From Sphingobacterium sp. xlx-96 (lineage in GTDB: Bacteria > Bacteroidota > Bacteroidia > Sphingobacteriales > Sphingobacteriaceae): a DNA stretch of 64,000 bases. This document shows, one piece after another, positions 53,460-61,853 of this stretch. Position numbers and translations under genes: made by a program. Each line of letters opens with the position of its first letter. Position 1 is the stretch's first letter. The notes under the pieces were generated by a model. That model had not been told where the DNA came from and made no database searches. It was given only the letters and a program-made list of their open reading frames with translations. The stretch covers positions 62,001-126,000 of the forward strand of contig NZ_WFKM01000014.1 of NCBI RefSeq assembly GCF_011007365.1, given 5' to 3'.

Positions 53460-53489
53460 CAAATATAATACAAACTTTTAAATAACAAA
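53460..53489 (-). promoter_or_regulatory. metY-hom promoter
   Basis: On the minus strand TTG (53488-53486) and TATATTTG (53467-53460) are 18 bases apart, a good Bacteroidota promoter. Transcription would begin near 53453, about 50 bases before the riboswitch. Confidence 0.7.
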
Positions 53490-53530
53490 AAAAATAGGAC
53501 AAGTTTCTGCGAACTGTTGTAGTCAAGCCC

Positions 53531-54346
53531 TTAAAACTTCAGGTGCTTGACTGTTAGTCCATTGTTTATAAGTTGCTTTAATGCGGCGATACCAATAGTT
53601 AAGTGGGTTTCGACAAACTTTGCGGTAACCGATAGATCGCTTTCAATTGTTTTAACGCCTTCTGGAATCATTGGTTGATCCGAAACGAGTAAGAGTGCTC
53701 CTGTAGGGATTTTGTTTGCAAAACCCACGCTGAAAATGGTCGCGGTCTCCATATCTACGGCCATGACACGTATAGTCTTTAAGTATTTTTTAAAAGCTTT
53801 ATCGTGCTCCCATACCCGCCTATTTGTAGTATAAACCGTTCCTGTCCAATAGTCTCTGGCATGATCCCGAATTGTAGTGGATATTGCTTTTTGCAGTGCG
53901 AATGCGGGTAGGGAAGGCACTTCTGGTGGAAAATAATCATTTGAAGTTCCTTCTCCCCGAATAGCAGCAATTGGCAGTATTAATTCGCCCACAGCAATTT
54001 TCTTTTTTAATCCACCTGTTTTTCCTAGAAATAGGACAGCTTTGGGTTTAATTGACGATAACAGATCCATTACTGTGGCAGCCATAGGGCTTCCCATGCC
54101 AAAGTTGATGATGGTTATCCCGTTGGCGGTGCATGCTTGCATGGCCTTGTCTTCGCCGTAAACAGGGGCATCTTCATGCATAGCAGAGAACATCTTAACA
54201 TATTTAGAGAAATTTGTCAAGAGGATATACTCGCCAAACTCTTCTAAAGGTTTGCCTGTGTAACGGGGCAACCAATTTGAAACAATATCTTCTTTTGATT
54301 TGAGTCCAGGTGTTATTGGAGTCTCTACAGATTTAGTTTTTTTCAT
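53531..54346 (-). CDS. AMP nucleosidase (short bacterial form)
   Basis: A 271-residue PNP/UDP-family phosphorylase-fold protein: NFSKYVKMFSAMHEDAPVYGEDKAMQACT, ITIINFGMGSPMAATVMDLLSSIKPKAVLFLGKTGGL, and VMAVDMETATIFSVGFAN with the base-binding Glu and Asp. Bacteroidota homologues are annotated as AMP nucleosidase, splitting AMP to adenine and ribose-5-phosphate; the N-terminal regulatory domain of the E. coli enzyme is absent. It is separated from clpX by a terminator, so it has its own or partial read-through expression. Confidence 0.9.
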   Translation of the reverse strand: MKKTKSVETPITPGLKSKEDIVSNWLPRYTGKPLEEFGEYILLTNFSKYVKMFSAMHEDAPVYGEDKAMQACTANGITIINFGMGSPMAATVMDLLSSIKPKAVLFLGKTGGLKKKIAVGELILPIAAIRGEGTSNDYFPPEVPSLPAFALQKAISTTIRDHARDYWTGTVYTTNRRVWEHDKAFKKYLKTIRVMAVDMETATIFSVGFANKIPTGALLLVSDQPMIPEGVKTIESDLSVTAKFVETHLTIGIAALKQLINNGLTVKHLKF

Positions 54347-54372
54347 GTTCCGTGGTTTTTAATTAAAAAATA

Positions 54373-54397
54373 ATCCCCCACCGAATGGGTGAGGGAT
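54373..54397 (-). terminator. Terminator after clpX
   Basis: ATCCCTCACCC and GGTGGGGGAT (minus strand) form a stem over a short ATTC loop, followed on that strand by a T-rich run. It lies 8 bases beyond the clpX stop. Confidence 0.85.
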
Positions 54398-54404
54398 CGT
54401 TGTA

Positions 54405-55652
54405 TTAGGCTACTTTCAATTTCTTGATATCTGATTTAGCAAATTTTTTCTTTGCATAATCGAGCGTTATATGTAGCGTGGTGTCCTCACTTTCTTCTTT
54501 GCTTGTCGGTATCTCGAACATCGCATCGAGCATGATTGCCTCACATATACTTCGTAGACCTCTAGCGCCTAGCTTAAAGTCCCAAGCTTTGTCAACGATA
54601 AAATTATAAACCTCCTTGTCAAATTTGAGTTCTATTCCCTCGTACTCAAATAACTTGACGTATTGTTTTATCAACGCATTTTTAGGTTCTGTGAGGATAC
54701 TTAATAAAGTTTCTTTATCAAGCGGATTCAAATGCGTTAATACCGGTAGTCGGCCTATCAGCTCCGGAATTAGGCCAAAGCTTTTTAGGTCTTGAGGTGT
54801 TATATATTTATACAGATTATTAAGGTCGATATCTTCCTCTTCTTCTATCATTTTATAACCTACGGTCTGTGTTCTTAGGCGGTTGGCAATCTTCTTTTGT
54901 ATACCGTCAAAAGCTCCACCACAGATGAATAAAATGTTACTCGTATTTACCGTTATCATTTTTTGATCGGGATGTTTTCGGCCACCTTGGGGAGGTACGT
55001 TTACATTCGTTCCTTCTAAAATTTTAAGTAATGCTTGTTGTACACCCTCGCCAGATACATCTCTTGTGATCGAAGGATTATCGCTTTTACGAGCGATCTT
55101 ATCAATCTCGTCAATATAGATGATTCCTCTTTCAGCGGAAGCTACATCGTAGTCCGCAGACTGTAGTAGACGGGTAAGTATACTTTCCACATCTTCCCCC
55201 ACGTATCCGGCTTCCGTTAGTACAGTGGCATCGACTATGGAGAAAGGTACATTAAGAATTTTAGCGACGGTTTTTGCTAATAAAGTTTTGCCTGTACCTG
55301 TTTCTCCAACTATGATTAAGTTAGATTTCTCGATTTCAGTTTCATCTGAACTCGATTTTTGATTCAATCTTTTGTAATGGTTGTATACGGCTACAGAAAT
55401 AACTTTTTTAGCATCATCTTGTCCAATTACATACTGGTCTAAATGCTGTTTGATTTCTAAAGGACGGATTAACTTTAGCGTGGTTTGTAGCGATTTATTT
55501 TTTCGCTGATTTAATTCTTCCGCTAAAATTTCGCCTGCTTGGGTCACACAGCGATCACAGATATGCGCTCCATCTCCGGCGATCAGCATCAATGCTTCGT
55601 TTTTGCTGATCCCGCAGAAAGAACAGTGGATATCTTTATTGTTCTTACTCAT
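54405..55652 (-). CDS. clpX: ATP-dependent Clp protease ATP-binding subunit ClpX
   Basis: A 415-residue AAA+ unfoldase. The N-terminal zinc finger is [17 protein letters not shown] with HICDRCV. Walker [13 protein letters not shown] is near residue 115, Walker [14 protein letters not shown] near 180, and the ClpP-contact loop region (IGF in E. coli) would be near residue 265. The C-terminal sensor-2 reads [14 protein letters not shown]. It delivers substrates to ClpP. It starts immediately at the clpP stop, so translation is coupled. Confidence 0.98.
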   Translation of the reverse strand: MSKNNKDIHCSFCGISKNEALMLIAGDGAHICDRCVTQAGEILAEELNQRKNKSLQTTLKLIRPLEIKQHLDQYVIGQDDAKKVISVAVYNHYKRLNQKSSSDETEIEKSNLIIVGETGTGKTLLAKTVAKILNVPFSIVDATVLTEAGYVGEDVESILTRLLQSADYDVASAERGIIYIDEIDKIARKSDNPSITRDVSGEGVQQALLKILEGTNVNVPPQGGRKHPDQKMITVNTSNILFICGGAFDGIQKKIANRLRTQTVGYKMIEEEEDIDLNNLYKYITPQDLKSFGLIPELIGRLPVLTHLNPLDKETLLSILTEPKNALIKQYVKLFEYEGIELKFDKEVYNFIVDKAWDFKLGARGLRSICEAIMLDAMFEIPTSKEESEDTTLHITLDYAKKKFAKSDIKKLKVA

Positions 55653-56351
55653 TTATTTACTTTCTTTTCTAGGTGCTAAGACCTCATCAATCATTCCAAA
55701 TTCCTTCGCTTCTGCTGCCCTCATCCAGTAGTCACGGTCAGATGATTTCTCAACCCATTCGTAGGATTGACCTGAATGTTCCGCGATAATGGTGTACAAC
55801 TCTTCCTTAAGCTTTAACATTTCGCGCAAATTGATTTCCATATCTGCTGCTACTCCCTGAGCTCCCCCAGAAGGCTGGTGAATCATGACACGCGAGTGTT
55901 TTAATGCGGCGCGTTTCCCTTTTGCTCCAGCGACCAATAAAACTGCTCCCATAGAAGCAGCCATACCTGTACAAATAGTCGCTACATCTGGAGAGATATA
56001 CTGCATGGTATCATAGATCCCTAATCCCGCATATACACTACCTCCTGGGGAGTTGATGTATATTTGTATATCTCTTTGTGCATCAGTGGATTGTAGGAAT
56101 AGTAGTTGCGCCTGAATGATGTTGGCAACTTGATCATTGACCCCATCTCCTAAGAAAATGATACGATCCATCATTAATCTGGAGAATACGTCCATCTGCG
56201 CTACATTTAACTGCCGTTCCTCAACGATGTAAGGCGTCAAATTGGTTGGTGTTTGAGTCTCTATACGGGAAATAAATCCGTCAACATGTTGAGAGCCAAT
56301 GCGGTGGTGTTTGATGGCATATTTTCTGAATTCGTTTTTATCTATATTCAT
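55653..56351 (-). CDS. clpP: ATP-dependent Clp protease proteolytic subunit ClpP
   Basis: A 232-residue serine protease. The catalytic Ser is in TGMAASMGAVLLVAG, the His in HSRVMIHQPSGGAQG, and Asp in the C-terminal part (SSDRDYWMRAAEAKEFGMIDEVL). An N-terminal extension of about 30 residues over E. coli ClpP is typical of Bacteroidota. It forms the barrel that degrades proteins unfolded by ClpX, encoded directly downstream. Confidence 0.98.
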   Translation of the reverse strand: MNIDKNEFRKYAIKHHRIGSQHVDGFISRIETQTPTNLTPYIVEERQLNVAQMDVFSRLMMDRIIFLGDGVNDQVANIIQAQLLFLQSTDAQRDIQIYINSPGGSVYAGLGIYDTMQYISPDVATICTGMAASMGAVLLVAGAKGKRAALKHSRVMIHQPSGGAQGVAADMEINLREMLKLKEELYTIIAEHSGQSYEWVEKSSDRDYWMRAAEAKEFGMIDEVLAPRKESK

Positions 56352-56421
56352 TTTTTGGTGATTTTACTTTTATAAATTATTAGACTAATATAAATTGTAT
56401 TTTCTTAAATACAAATAATAT

Positions 56422-56883
56422 TTATGTCTCCTTATTGTAAATTGGTAGATCTGAAATAAAATCTATGGTACTGTTTTCAAAATTAACTTTACAAAAATAG
56501 TGCTGCAAGCCGTTGCTAACTAATAAAAGCGGGATTTTGTGTTTGCTGTTGTAATTCCCAATCTGTTCAAAAGTACTTTGTGAGATCTTGACTCCTGGTG
56601 CTTTAAACTCAGCGAGTAAGATTTTTTCTCCTTTGTTATTAAATATGACAAGGTCGCTTCTTTTTTGCAACTCATTTATGAGCAGGCCCCCTTCTATTTG
56701 CATCAATGATTTGGGATACTTTTTGTGAAGATGTAAAAAATGTACCCAATGTTGCCTTACCCATTCCTCTGGTGTGAGTACCAAATTTTTCTTTCTGAGG
56801 ATATCAAATACATAAACTTTGTTTTGAATACGGGTCAGCTTTAAAGGAAAAGGAGGTAAGTTTAATGGTACTGGCTTAAACAT
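56422..56883 (-). CDS. HsdR N-terminal-like nuclease-fold protein
   Basis: 153 residues from ATG 56883 (MFKPVPLNLPPFPLKL); a longer frame to 57039 reads into atypical DNA and is rejected. The type I restriction HSDR_N fold is seen: LTPEEWVRQHWVHFLH, LMQIEGGLLINELQKRSDLVIFNNKGEKILLAEFKAP with the PD-(D/E)xK residues D...ExK (SDLVIF, AEFKAP) and QIGNYNSKHKIPLLLVSNG. There is no helicase or methylase gene, so this is an orphan domain protein. In Bacteroidota it is regularly found beside holA; function unknown. Confidence 0.88.
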   Translation of the reverse strand: MFKPVPLNLPPFPLKLTRIQNKVYVFDILRKKNLVLTPEEWVRQHWVHFLHLHKKYPKSLMQIEGGLLINELQKRSDLVIFNNKGEKILLAEFKAPGVKISQSTFEQIGNYNSKHKIPLLLVSNGLQHYFCKVNFENSTIDFISDLPIYNKET

Positions 56884-57564
56884 ACGCAAATTTACGGAAT
56901 TTTGGCTGTATAACAAAATGGAAGGGTGGACAGTGGTTAATTTTAAAGAACGTTTGTTCTTGTCGCTCAAGCCGCGACTGGCTTCTCCTTTTGTCTTGCC
57001 AAAAGGAGGCAAAAGCGCGTCACTATACCGGCTTGCCACAAAGCCTTCCTATCCCTTCAATTGGCAACCCGCCAAGGTGACATTTTCCAAAGTGAAAGAA
57101 GCTGCGAACAAGGTATAAAATTTTTGAGAAAGCGACCTTGTAGCATATGGAGTCAAAAGCCGTAAAGTTATCATAGTACAGCAGTACATCTTGCAGTAGA
57201 TAAGGATTTACCTTCGGTGAGTTCACAAGCTCGGTTTCAGTCTAGGGGAGCAAATGTTTGGAGACCGAGGAAATCGCCATGATAGCTTTACGTACTGTGA
57301 TGAACATAGGCTACAAAGCCTTGATTTATGGACTTTTGTTGATTTTGGTGTCCATGAGCTCCCTACGGTCAGTTTTTTGCTTCGTTTTTTTAACAAGCAA
57401 ACCTTCAAAGATGCTCTTGAATGCCTTTAAAAAACAAACACAATGAAAAATAATGAAGGCTCTGTTCTGGCAAGGACAAAAGATAATTCAAACCTTCTTT
57501 AAAAGACATCAATATTTTAGCAACTTCCTATATATTCCTGTAGAATGTGTATTTTCGCAAGGTC
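56884..57564. other. 681-base atypical intergenic region before holA
   Basis: No convincing gene. The DNA from about 56940 to 57420 is richer in G+C than its surroundings and has several symmetric features: CCTTTTG/CAAAAGG (about 56990-57010), CTCGGT (57230-57235) with ACCGAG (57264-57269), and a looser inverted pair GTAAAGTTATCAT / ATGATAGCTTTAC (57164-57291). Short frames on both strands (such as 57258-57446 plus) lack ribosome sites and recognisable domains. It may be a decayed insertion or repeat. The last 100 bases must hold the holA promoter. Confidence 0.5.
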
Positions 57565-58575
57565 ATGAGTGCACAATCCATCTTAAGCGATATAAAGCAA
57601 CGTAAGTTCAAACCGCTGTATTTATTGCATGGCGAAGAGTCATACTACATAGATCTAATTACAGATAGTGTCGAAAATAATGTTCTCAATGAAGGACAGA
57701 AGGGCTTTGACCAAACTATTCTTTATGGTAAAGATACCGACTTCTCTACGATAGTGAGTGCTGCTAAGCGCTATCCGATGATGAGCGATTATCAGGTAAT
57801 TATTATTAAGGAAGCACAGGGACTGAAATGGAAAGGGGATGACGCATTCTTAACAAAGTATATAGATCAGCCTACTCCCACAACTATTTTGGTCTTCGCT
57901 TTTAAGCATGGCAAATTTGATAAGCGTACGAAGCTATATAAATCAATAGAAAAAAAGGGTATTGTCTTTGAATCCGAGAAGCTTTATGATAATAAAGTTG
58001 CCCCTTGGATTTTGGAAGAATTGCAACGTAATGGGCAAAGGATACATCCTCAGGCGGCAGCTTTAATGGCAGATTATTTGGGGACGGACCTATCGAAGAT
58101 TGCTAATGAAGTACAGAAGCTTGTACTTAATGTACCCAAGGATCGGGAAATATCGGTTCAGGACATAGAACAAAATATCGGTATCAGTAAAGATTTTAAT
58201 GTTTTTGAGTTGAATTCTGCTTTGGGCAAGCGCGAATTAATGAAGGCTGTTCAGATAGTCGATTATTTTGCATCAAACCCTAAATCGAATCCCTTTGTTG
58301 TTGTAATAGGTGCTGTTGCTGGATATTTCACGAAGTTATTGAAGTATCATTATTTACCGGATAAATCCTCGGCTGTGGTGGCTAAGGAACTCGGTGTGCA
58401 TCCTTTTTTTACGAAAGAATACGACGCAGCAGCGCGTAACTTTAATCGTCGTAAACTATTTGATGTACTAGCTGTTTTACGGGAATATGATTTGAAGTCT
58501 AAAGGGGTAAATGCAGGCCCCAACATCAACGATGGTGAGTTGATGCGGGAGATGGTATTCAAGATTCTCAGTTAA
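57565..58575 (+). CDS. holA: DNA polymerase III subunit delta
   Basis: 336 residues from ATG 57565 (MSAQSILSDIKQRKFKPLYLLHGEESYYIDLI); a GTG six codons upstream is less likely. Clamp-loader delta features are the HGEESYYIDLITDSV P-loop remnant, LVFAFKHGKFDKRTKL, and AALMADYLGTDLSKIANEVQKL, then a helical C-terminal domain (YYFTKLLKYHYL-like segment and GELMREMVFKIL). It opens the beta clamp for loading. It stands downstream of atypical intergenic DNA and is divergent from the HsdR_N protein. Confidence 0.95.
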   Translation: MSAQSILSDIKQRKFKPLYLLHGEESYYIDLITDSVENNVLNEGQKGFDQTILYGKDTDFSTIVSAAKRYPMMSDYQVIIIKEAQGLKWKGDDAFLTKYIDQPTPTTILVFAFKHGKFDKRTKLYKSIEKKGIVFESEKLYDNKVAPWILEELQRNGQRIHPQAAALMADYLGTDLSKIANEVQKLVLNVPKDREISVQDIEQNIGISKDFNVFELNSALGKRELMKAVQIVDYFASNPKSNPFVVVIGAVAGYFTKLLKYHYLPDKSSAVVAKELGVHPFFTKEYDAAARNFNRRKLFDVLAVLREYDLKSKGVNAGPNINDGELMREMVFKILS

Positions 58576-58624
58576 AACGTTTCCCATCGGATAAGAGATA
58601 ACTAGATCCATAAACTGATGGATC

Positions 58625-59203
58625 ATGAATAATTATACACATATGGAAAAACTTTTTCTTTTCTTTTTAGGTTTCATTTGTTACACGGGGCTTCGTGCGC
58701 AGTCATTCTATACTGTAATTCAAGGAGGGGGCAATTTGGGCTTTGCCAACGAAGGTTATAAAGGAGCCTTTAATGGTTATTCCTTACATTTTATCTTTGG
58801 AAAGAACTTTGACGACAGAGCCTACCTTGGGCTTGGTTTGGGAAACGAACGGTTAAAAGGTAATTACAGAACGAATGACCCACATCAGGATGATCAAAAG
58901 AAATATAATTATGATCAGAATCTATTCCCCATATTTATTGATGGTAGATTGCCTTTCGGCGAGATAGGAGCTAGCGCCAGAATAGGTCTACTGATTAACG
59001 GCGGATATGCACCTCGACTGAGCCCACAATATGATAATGGGTTCTTATTCAAAGGAGGTTTTTTCTATCTGCATGAAGCTCCGGGTAGAACCGATTGGAC
59101 GGTTTCAGCCAGTTACGGCTATCAGCAACTGACGAAGAACATTTTTAGAAAGGATTTTCAGCATCAACATTTTAATCTGTCAGTGGGTATAATGCTGAAG
59201 TAG
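58625..59203 (+). CDS. Exported outer-membrane barrel-like protein
   Basis: A 192-residue protein with a signal peptide; translation may begin here or at the ATG six codons on (58643, MEKLFLFFLGFICYTGLRAQ). The mature region is rich in Gly and aromatic residues with strand-like alternation (FYTVIQGGGNLGFANEGYKGAFNGYSLHFIFGKNF, AYLGLGLGNERLKGN, GASARIGLLINGGYAP, WTVSASYGYQQL). It ends LSVGIMLK, so the usual C-terminal aromatic is missing. No named family. It lies between holA and the YwbE-like gene, 49 and 27 bases apart. Confidence 0.75.
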   Translation: MNNYTHMEKLFLFFLGFICYTGLRAQSFYTVIQGGGNLGFANEGYKGAFNGYSLHFIFGKNFDDRAYLGLGLGNERLKGNYRTNDPHQDDQKKYNYDQNLFPIFIDGRLPFGEIGASARIGLLINGGYAPRLSPQYDNGFLFKGGFFYLHEAPGRTDWTVSASYGYQQLTKNIFRKDFQHQHFNLSVGIMLK

Positions 59204-59230
59204 TCCATTTAAACTTTTAACTTTACGAAT

Positions 59231-59434
59231 ATGAAGAACGGAAAAACGAGAGCAGATATTAAGCCAGGGATGTTAGTTAATATCGTGTTAAAGAAAGACC
59301 AACGAACAGGTATTCTGACGGAGGGTATTGTGAAAGATCTATTAACTTCGGCTCCGGTTCATCACCGTGGTATCAAAGTACGGTTGGATGATGGGCAGAT
59401 TGGTAGGGTACAGGAAATATTGGAGGAGGATTAG
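59231..59434 (+). CDS. YwbE family protein
   Basis: A 67-residue protein (MKNGKTRADIKPGMLVNIVLKKDQRTG, ILTEGIVKDLLTSAPVHHRGIKVRL, ending GRVQEILEED). This matches the widely conserved YwbE/DUF2196 family, a small beta-barrel of unknown function. Length equals the family norm. It is probably transcribed with the preceding gene. Confidence 0.92.
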   Translation: MKNGKTRADIKPGMLVNIVLKKDQRTGILTEGIVKDLLTSAPVHHRGIKVRLDDGQIGRVQEILEED

Positions 59435-59477
59435 CGATATTTTTTTATTTTTATTTTTTACTTGTTACTTTTCTTTC

Positions 59478-59600
59478 TACCTTTGTCCCTCGTGAAAATT
59501 GATGTTTCTGATTTGATTTCCAAAGACAATTTGTTCAATGTTTACATTGAAATATCACGAGATTGATACGTATAGCCCATTTGGGCTTTTTTTATGTCCA
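59478..59600 (+). ncRNA. Candidate attenuator leader or small RNA upstream of carA
   Basis: A -7 element TACCTTTG (59478-59485) is followed by three nested structures: CTCGTGA (59489-59495) with TCACGAG (59555-59561); TTCAATG-TTTA-CATTGAA (59534-59551); and a terminator AGCCC/GGGCT (59574-59587) with seven T. The transcript would be about 105 bases and ends about 110 bases before the carA ATG. No start of another gene precedes the terminator. Confidence 0.55.
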
Positions 59601-59702
59601 AAAATTGATCTTTGATTTCCATAAGGAAGTGTCACCCACAGTGAAGAAGGTATATATTCCTTATTCTCAGTTTGAAATTATTTAGTATTTTTAATATAAA
59701 AA

Positions 59703-60803
59703 ATGACCAGCTACAGTAAATTACCCGCAATTTTAGTTTTAGAAGATGGAACAGTTTTTCACGGTAAGGCAGCCGGAAAGATTGGAACAACTACTGGAGA
59801 AATTTGTTTCAATACCGGCACTACGGGATACCAGGAAATATTTACCGATCCGTCTTATTTTGGACAGATTATGGTGACTACCAATGCTCATATTGGTAAT
59901 TATGGTATTGATGAAGATGACGCCGAGTCTGATAAAATTCAGATTGCAGGACTGGTTTGTAAAAATTATAATATTAACTATAGCCGTAAAATGGCTGATG
60001 AGTCGATTCAGTCTTATTTTGAAGAGCAGAACTTAGTTGGTATTTCGGATATTGATACGCGTTCATTGGTGCGTCATATTCGTGACAAAGGAGCCATGAA
60101 CGCTATTATATCGTCCGAAAATCTTGACGCAGACTCTTTAAAAGCAGCGTTGGCCAAAGTGCCTTCTATGGATGGGTTAGAATTATCGTCTTCGGTGACG
60201 ACCAAAGAGCCTTACTTCTATGGTGATGAGACAGCTAGCACCCGTATAGCTGTATTGGATTTGGGAATTAAGAAAAACATCTTGCGCAATTTTGATGCGA
60301 GACAGGTGTATGCTAAAGTATTTCCTGCTAAAACTACGTTTGCAGAGATGGAAGCTTGGGGAGCGGACGGTTATTTTATTTCTAATGGCCCCGGTGATCC
60401 TTCTGCGATGGATTATGCGATTACTACTGTTCAACAGATTTTGGCGGCAGAAAAGCCTATGTTCGGAATCTGTTTAGGACACCAGATTTTGGCTTTGGCA
60501 CATGGTATCCGTACACAAAAAATGTTTAACGGTCATCGCGGTATCAATCATCCGGTAAAAAATATCATTGCGGATAAATGTGAGATTACATCACAAAATC
60601 ACGGATTTGGTGTTGTAAGGGAAGATATTGAAAATTCGGAAAATATTGAAGTGACTCACATCAATTTGAATGATAACTCGATAGAAGGTATACGTGTTAA
60701 AGGCAAGAATGCTTTCTCGGTACAATATCACCCTGAGTCTTCTCCTGGCCCACACGATTCCCGGTATTTATTTGATGACTTTATCAGCATGATAAAAGGA
60801 TAA
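59703..60803 (+). CDS. carA: Carbamoyl-phosphate synthase small subunit
   Basis: A 366-residue glutaminase subunit. The N domain has LVLEDGTVFHGKAAGKIG and GEICFNTGTTGYQEIFTDPSY. The class I amidotransferase domain has the nucleophile Cys in MFGICLGHQIL and the His-Glu pair in YHPESSPGPHDS. It supplies ammonia for carbamoyl phosphate (pyrimidines and arginine). The large subunit gene is not next to it: a terminator follows directly, so carB must be elsewhere. Its upstream leader contains a terminator and may attenuate. Confidence 0.97.
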   Translation: MTSYSKLPAILVLEDGTVFHGKAAGKIGTTTGEICFNTGTTGYQEIFTDPSYFGQIMVTTNAHIGNYGIDEDDAESDKIQIAGLVCKNYNINYSRKMADESIQSYFEEQNLVGISDIDTRSLVRHIRDKGAMNAIISSENLDADSLKAALAKVPSMDGLELSSSVTTKEPYFYGDETASTRIAVLDLGIKKNILRNFDARQVYAKVFPAKTTFAEMEAWGADGYFISNGPGDPSAMDYAITTVQQILAAEKPMFGICLGHQILALAHGIRTQKMFNGHRGINHPVKNIIADKCEITSQNHGFGVVREDIENSENIEVTHINLNDNSIEGIRVKGKNAFSVQYHPESSPGPHDSRYLFDDFISMIKG

Positions 60804-60806
60804 TAA

Positions 60807-60844
60807 ATAGAAAGAGCTCAGATGATTAACTGAGCTCTTTCTAT
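60807..60844. terminator. Bidirectional terminator after carA
   Basis: A 15-bp perfect inverted repeat (ATAGAAAGAGCTCAG with CTGAGCTCTTTCTAT) around an 8-base loop lies between convergent carA and the membrane-protein gene. Confidence 0.85.
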
Positions 60845-60862
60845 TTAATAAAACTATTAGCC

Positions 60863-61201
60863 TTAAAAAACTTGATTCTTATCGCCAAATGTGATCATGA
60901 TCATTCCTGCTACGATGACGAAAATGCCTAAAATCTGCATCCAGGAAATAGCGGTTTTGAAATATAAAGCCATGGCAAGTTGAACAGTGATAAACGTCCC
61001 GCCCGAGCATAAAGCAATTACGATCGGTTGTGACACATTTTTGAATAACTGTACCAAAAACCAACTTGCAGAAAGAAGTATAATATTTCCAATAATCAAT
61101 GCATGCCAATGATATTTTGGATTGATTCCGCCCCACTTAAATAGGATACTGGATATGATTTGACAGGCCCAAAACGAGGCAAAATAGATGTAATTGATCA
61201 T
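60863..61201 (-). CDS. Small four-helix membrane protein (SMR/EamA-like)
   Basis: A 112-residue protein with four hydrophobic segments (YIYFASFWACQIISSILFKWG, WHALIIGNIILLSASWFLVQLF, IVIALCSGGTFITVQLAMALYF, MQILGIFVIVAGMIMITFG). Layout and the final helix resemble a single drug/metabolite-transporter repeat, as in small multidrug resistance proteins, but the essential early Glu of SMR efflux pumps is missing. Substrate unknown. Confidence 0.75.
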   Translation of the reverse strand: MINYIYFASFWACQIISSILFKWGGINPKYHWHALIIGNIILLSASWFLVQLFKNVSQPIVIALCSGGTFITVQLAMALYFKTAISWMQILGIFVIVAGMIMITFGDKNQVF

Positions 61202-61272
61202 TATGTTATTGTTCGTTAACCGAAATTAAAACGAATATACGAATGGTAACTATGATTTTTTTATTTTCGTGT

Positions 61273-61653
61273 TTAATATACCCGGGGACTTTCTAACAGG
61301 TCGGTAACATAGCCTAAAATCTCAATTTCACTTTCGCCATCTTCAAGCATGGAAAATGTTAAATAGGCCGCATATATCTCACAGCTGAATACGATGTGTT
61401 TGTCCTGGATAATCGTATCTATTATTTCATCTCTAGTTTCAAAACCAATGTGCTGAAGCTCATTGTGTAGATTTGTTGAGATAGATTCATGACACTCGCC
61501 ACTAGCAAAACCTACGATGATATGTAATATTAATTTATCAAAAATATCGGGGTCTAGACCTTTGAATCGATTGGCATAAAGCTCGTAATCAAAACGCTTT
61601 TTTGCACTATTAACTATTTTATCCCAGATCAAAAATTCTGTTTTCGTCTGCAT
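61273..61653 (-). CDS. Hypothetical protein, 126 residues
   Basis: A soluble protein that I do not recognise: MQTKTEFLIWDKIVNSAKKRFDYELYANRFKGLDPDIFDKLILHIIVGFASG, then HNELQHIGFETRDEIIDTII and a C-terminal LEDGESEIEILGYVTDLLESPRVY. It looks mainly helical, without export signal or membrane segment, and composition matches its neighbours. It is divergent from the acidic 61854 gene. Confidence 0.65.
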   Translation of the reverse strand: MQTKTEFLIWDKIVNSAKKRFDYELYANRFKGLDPDIFDKLILHIIVGFASGECHESISTNLHNELQHIGFETRDEIIDTIIQDKHIVFSCEIYAAYLTFSMLEDGESEIEILGYVTDLLESPRVY

Positions 61654-61853
61654 AACTGCTCGTGTTTATAAAAGTGGTTAAGTAAATATAAGATATTCAG
61701 ATTGTATTTCAAAGGCTAAAAAATCTTGATTTAGATTTTGAAGTCTGTCGGATTCGTATTATTCAGAAGTGTTAAAACTATTTTATAAACATAATTGTAT
61801 ATAGATTATACGGATTATTATGCCGTGAGGAACTACAAGAAAAGGAGGATATC

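Noticed and set aside
56422..56883. Restriction-modification system
   Set aside because: Only an HsdR_N-like domain is present; no helicase, specificity or methyltransferase gene lies nearby.
56884..57039. N-terminal extension of the HsdR_N gene
   Set aside because: The extra 52 residues (KGEASRGLSDKNKRS and so on) come from atypical DNA and do not belong to the domain; a good ATG exists at 56883.
57258..57446. 62-codon frame with a hydrophobic stretch in the gap before holA
   Set aside because: TTG start, no ribosome site, no recognisable domain, and it overlaps inverted-repeat DNA. It may be a remnant but cannot be supported as a gene.
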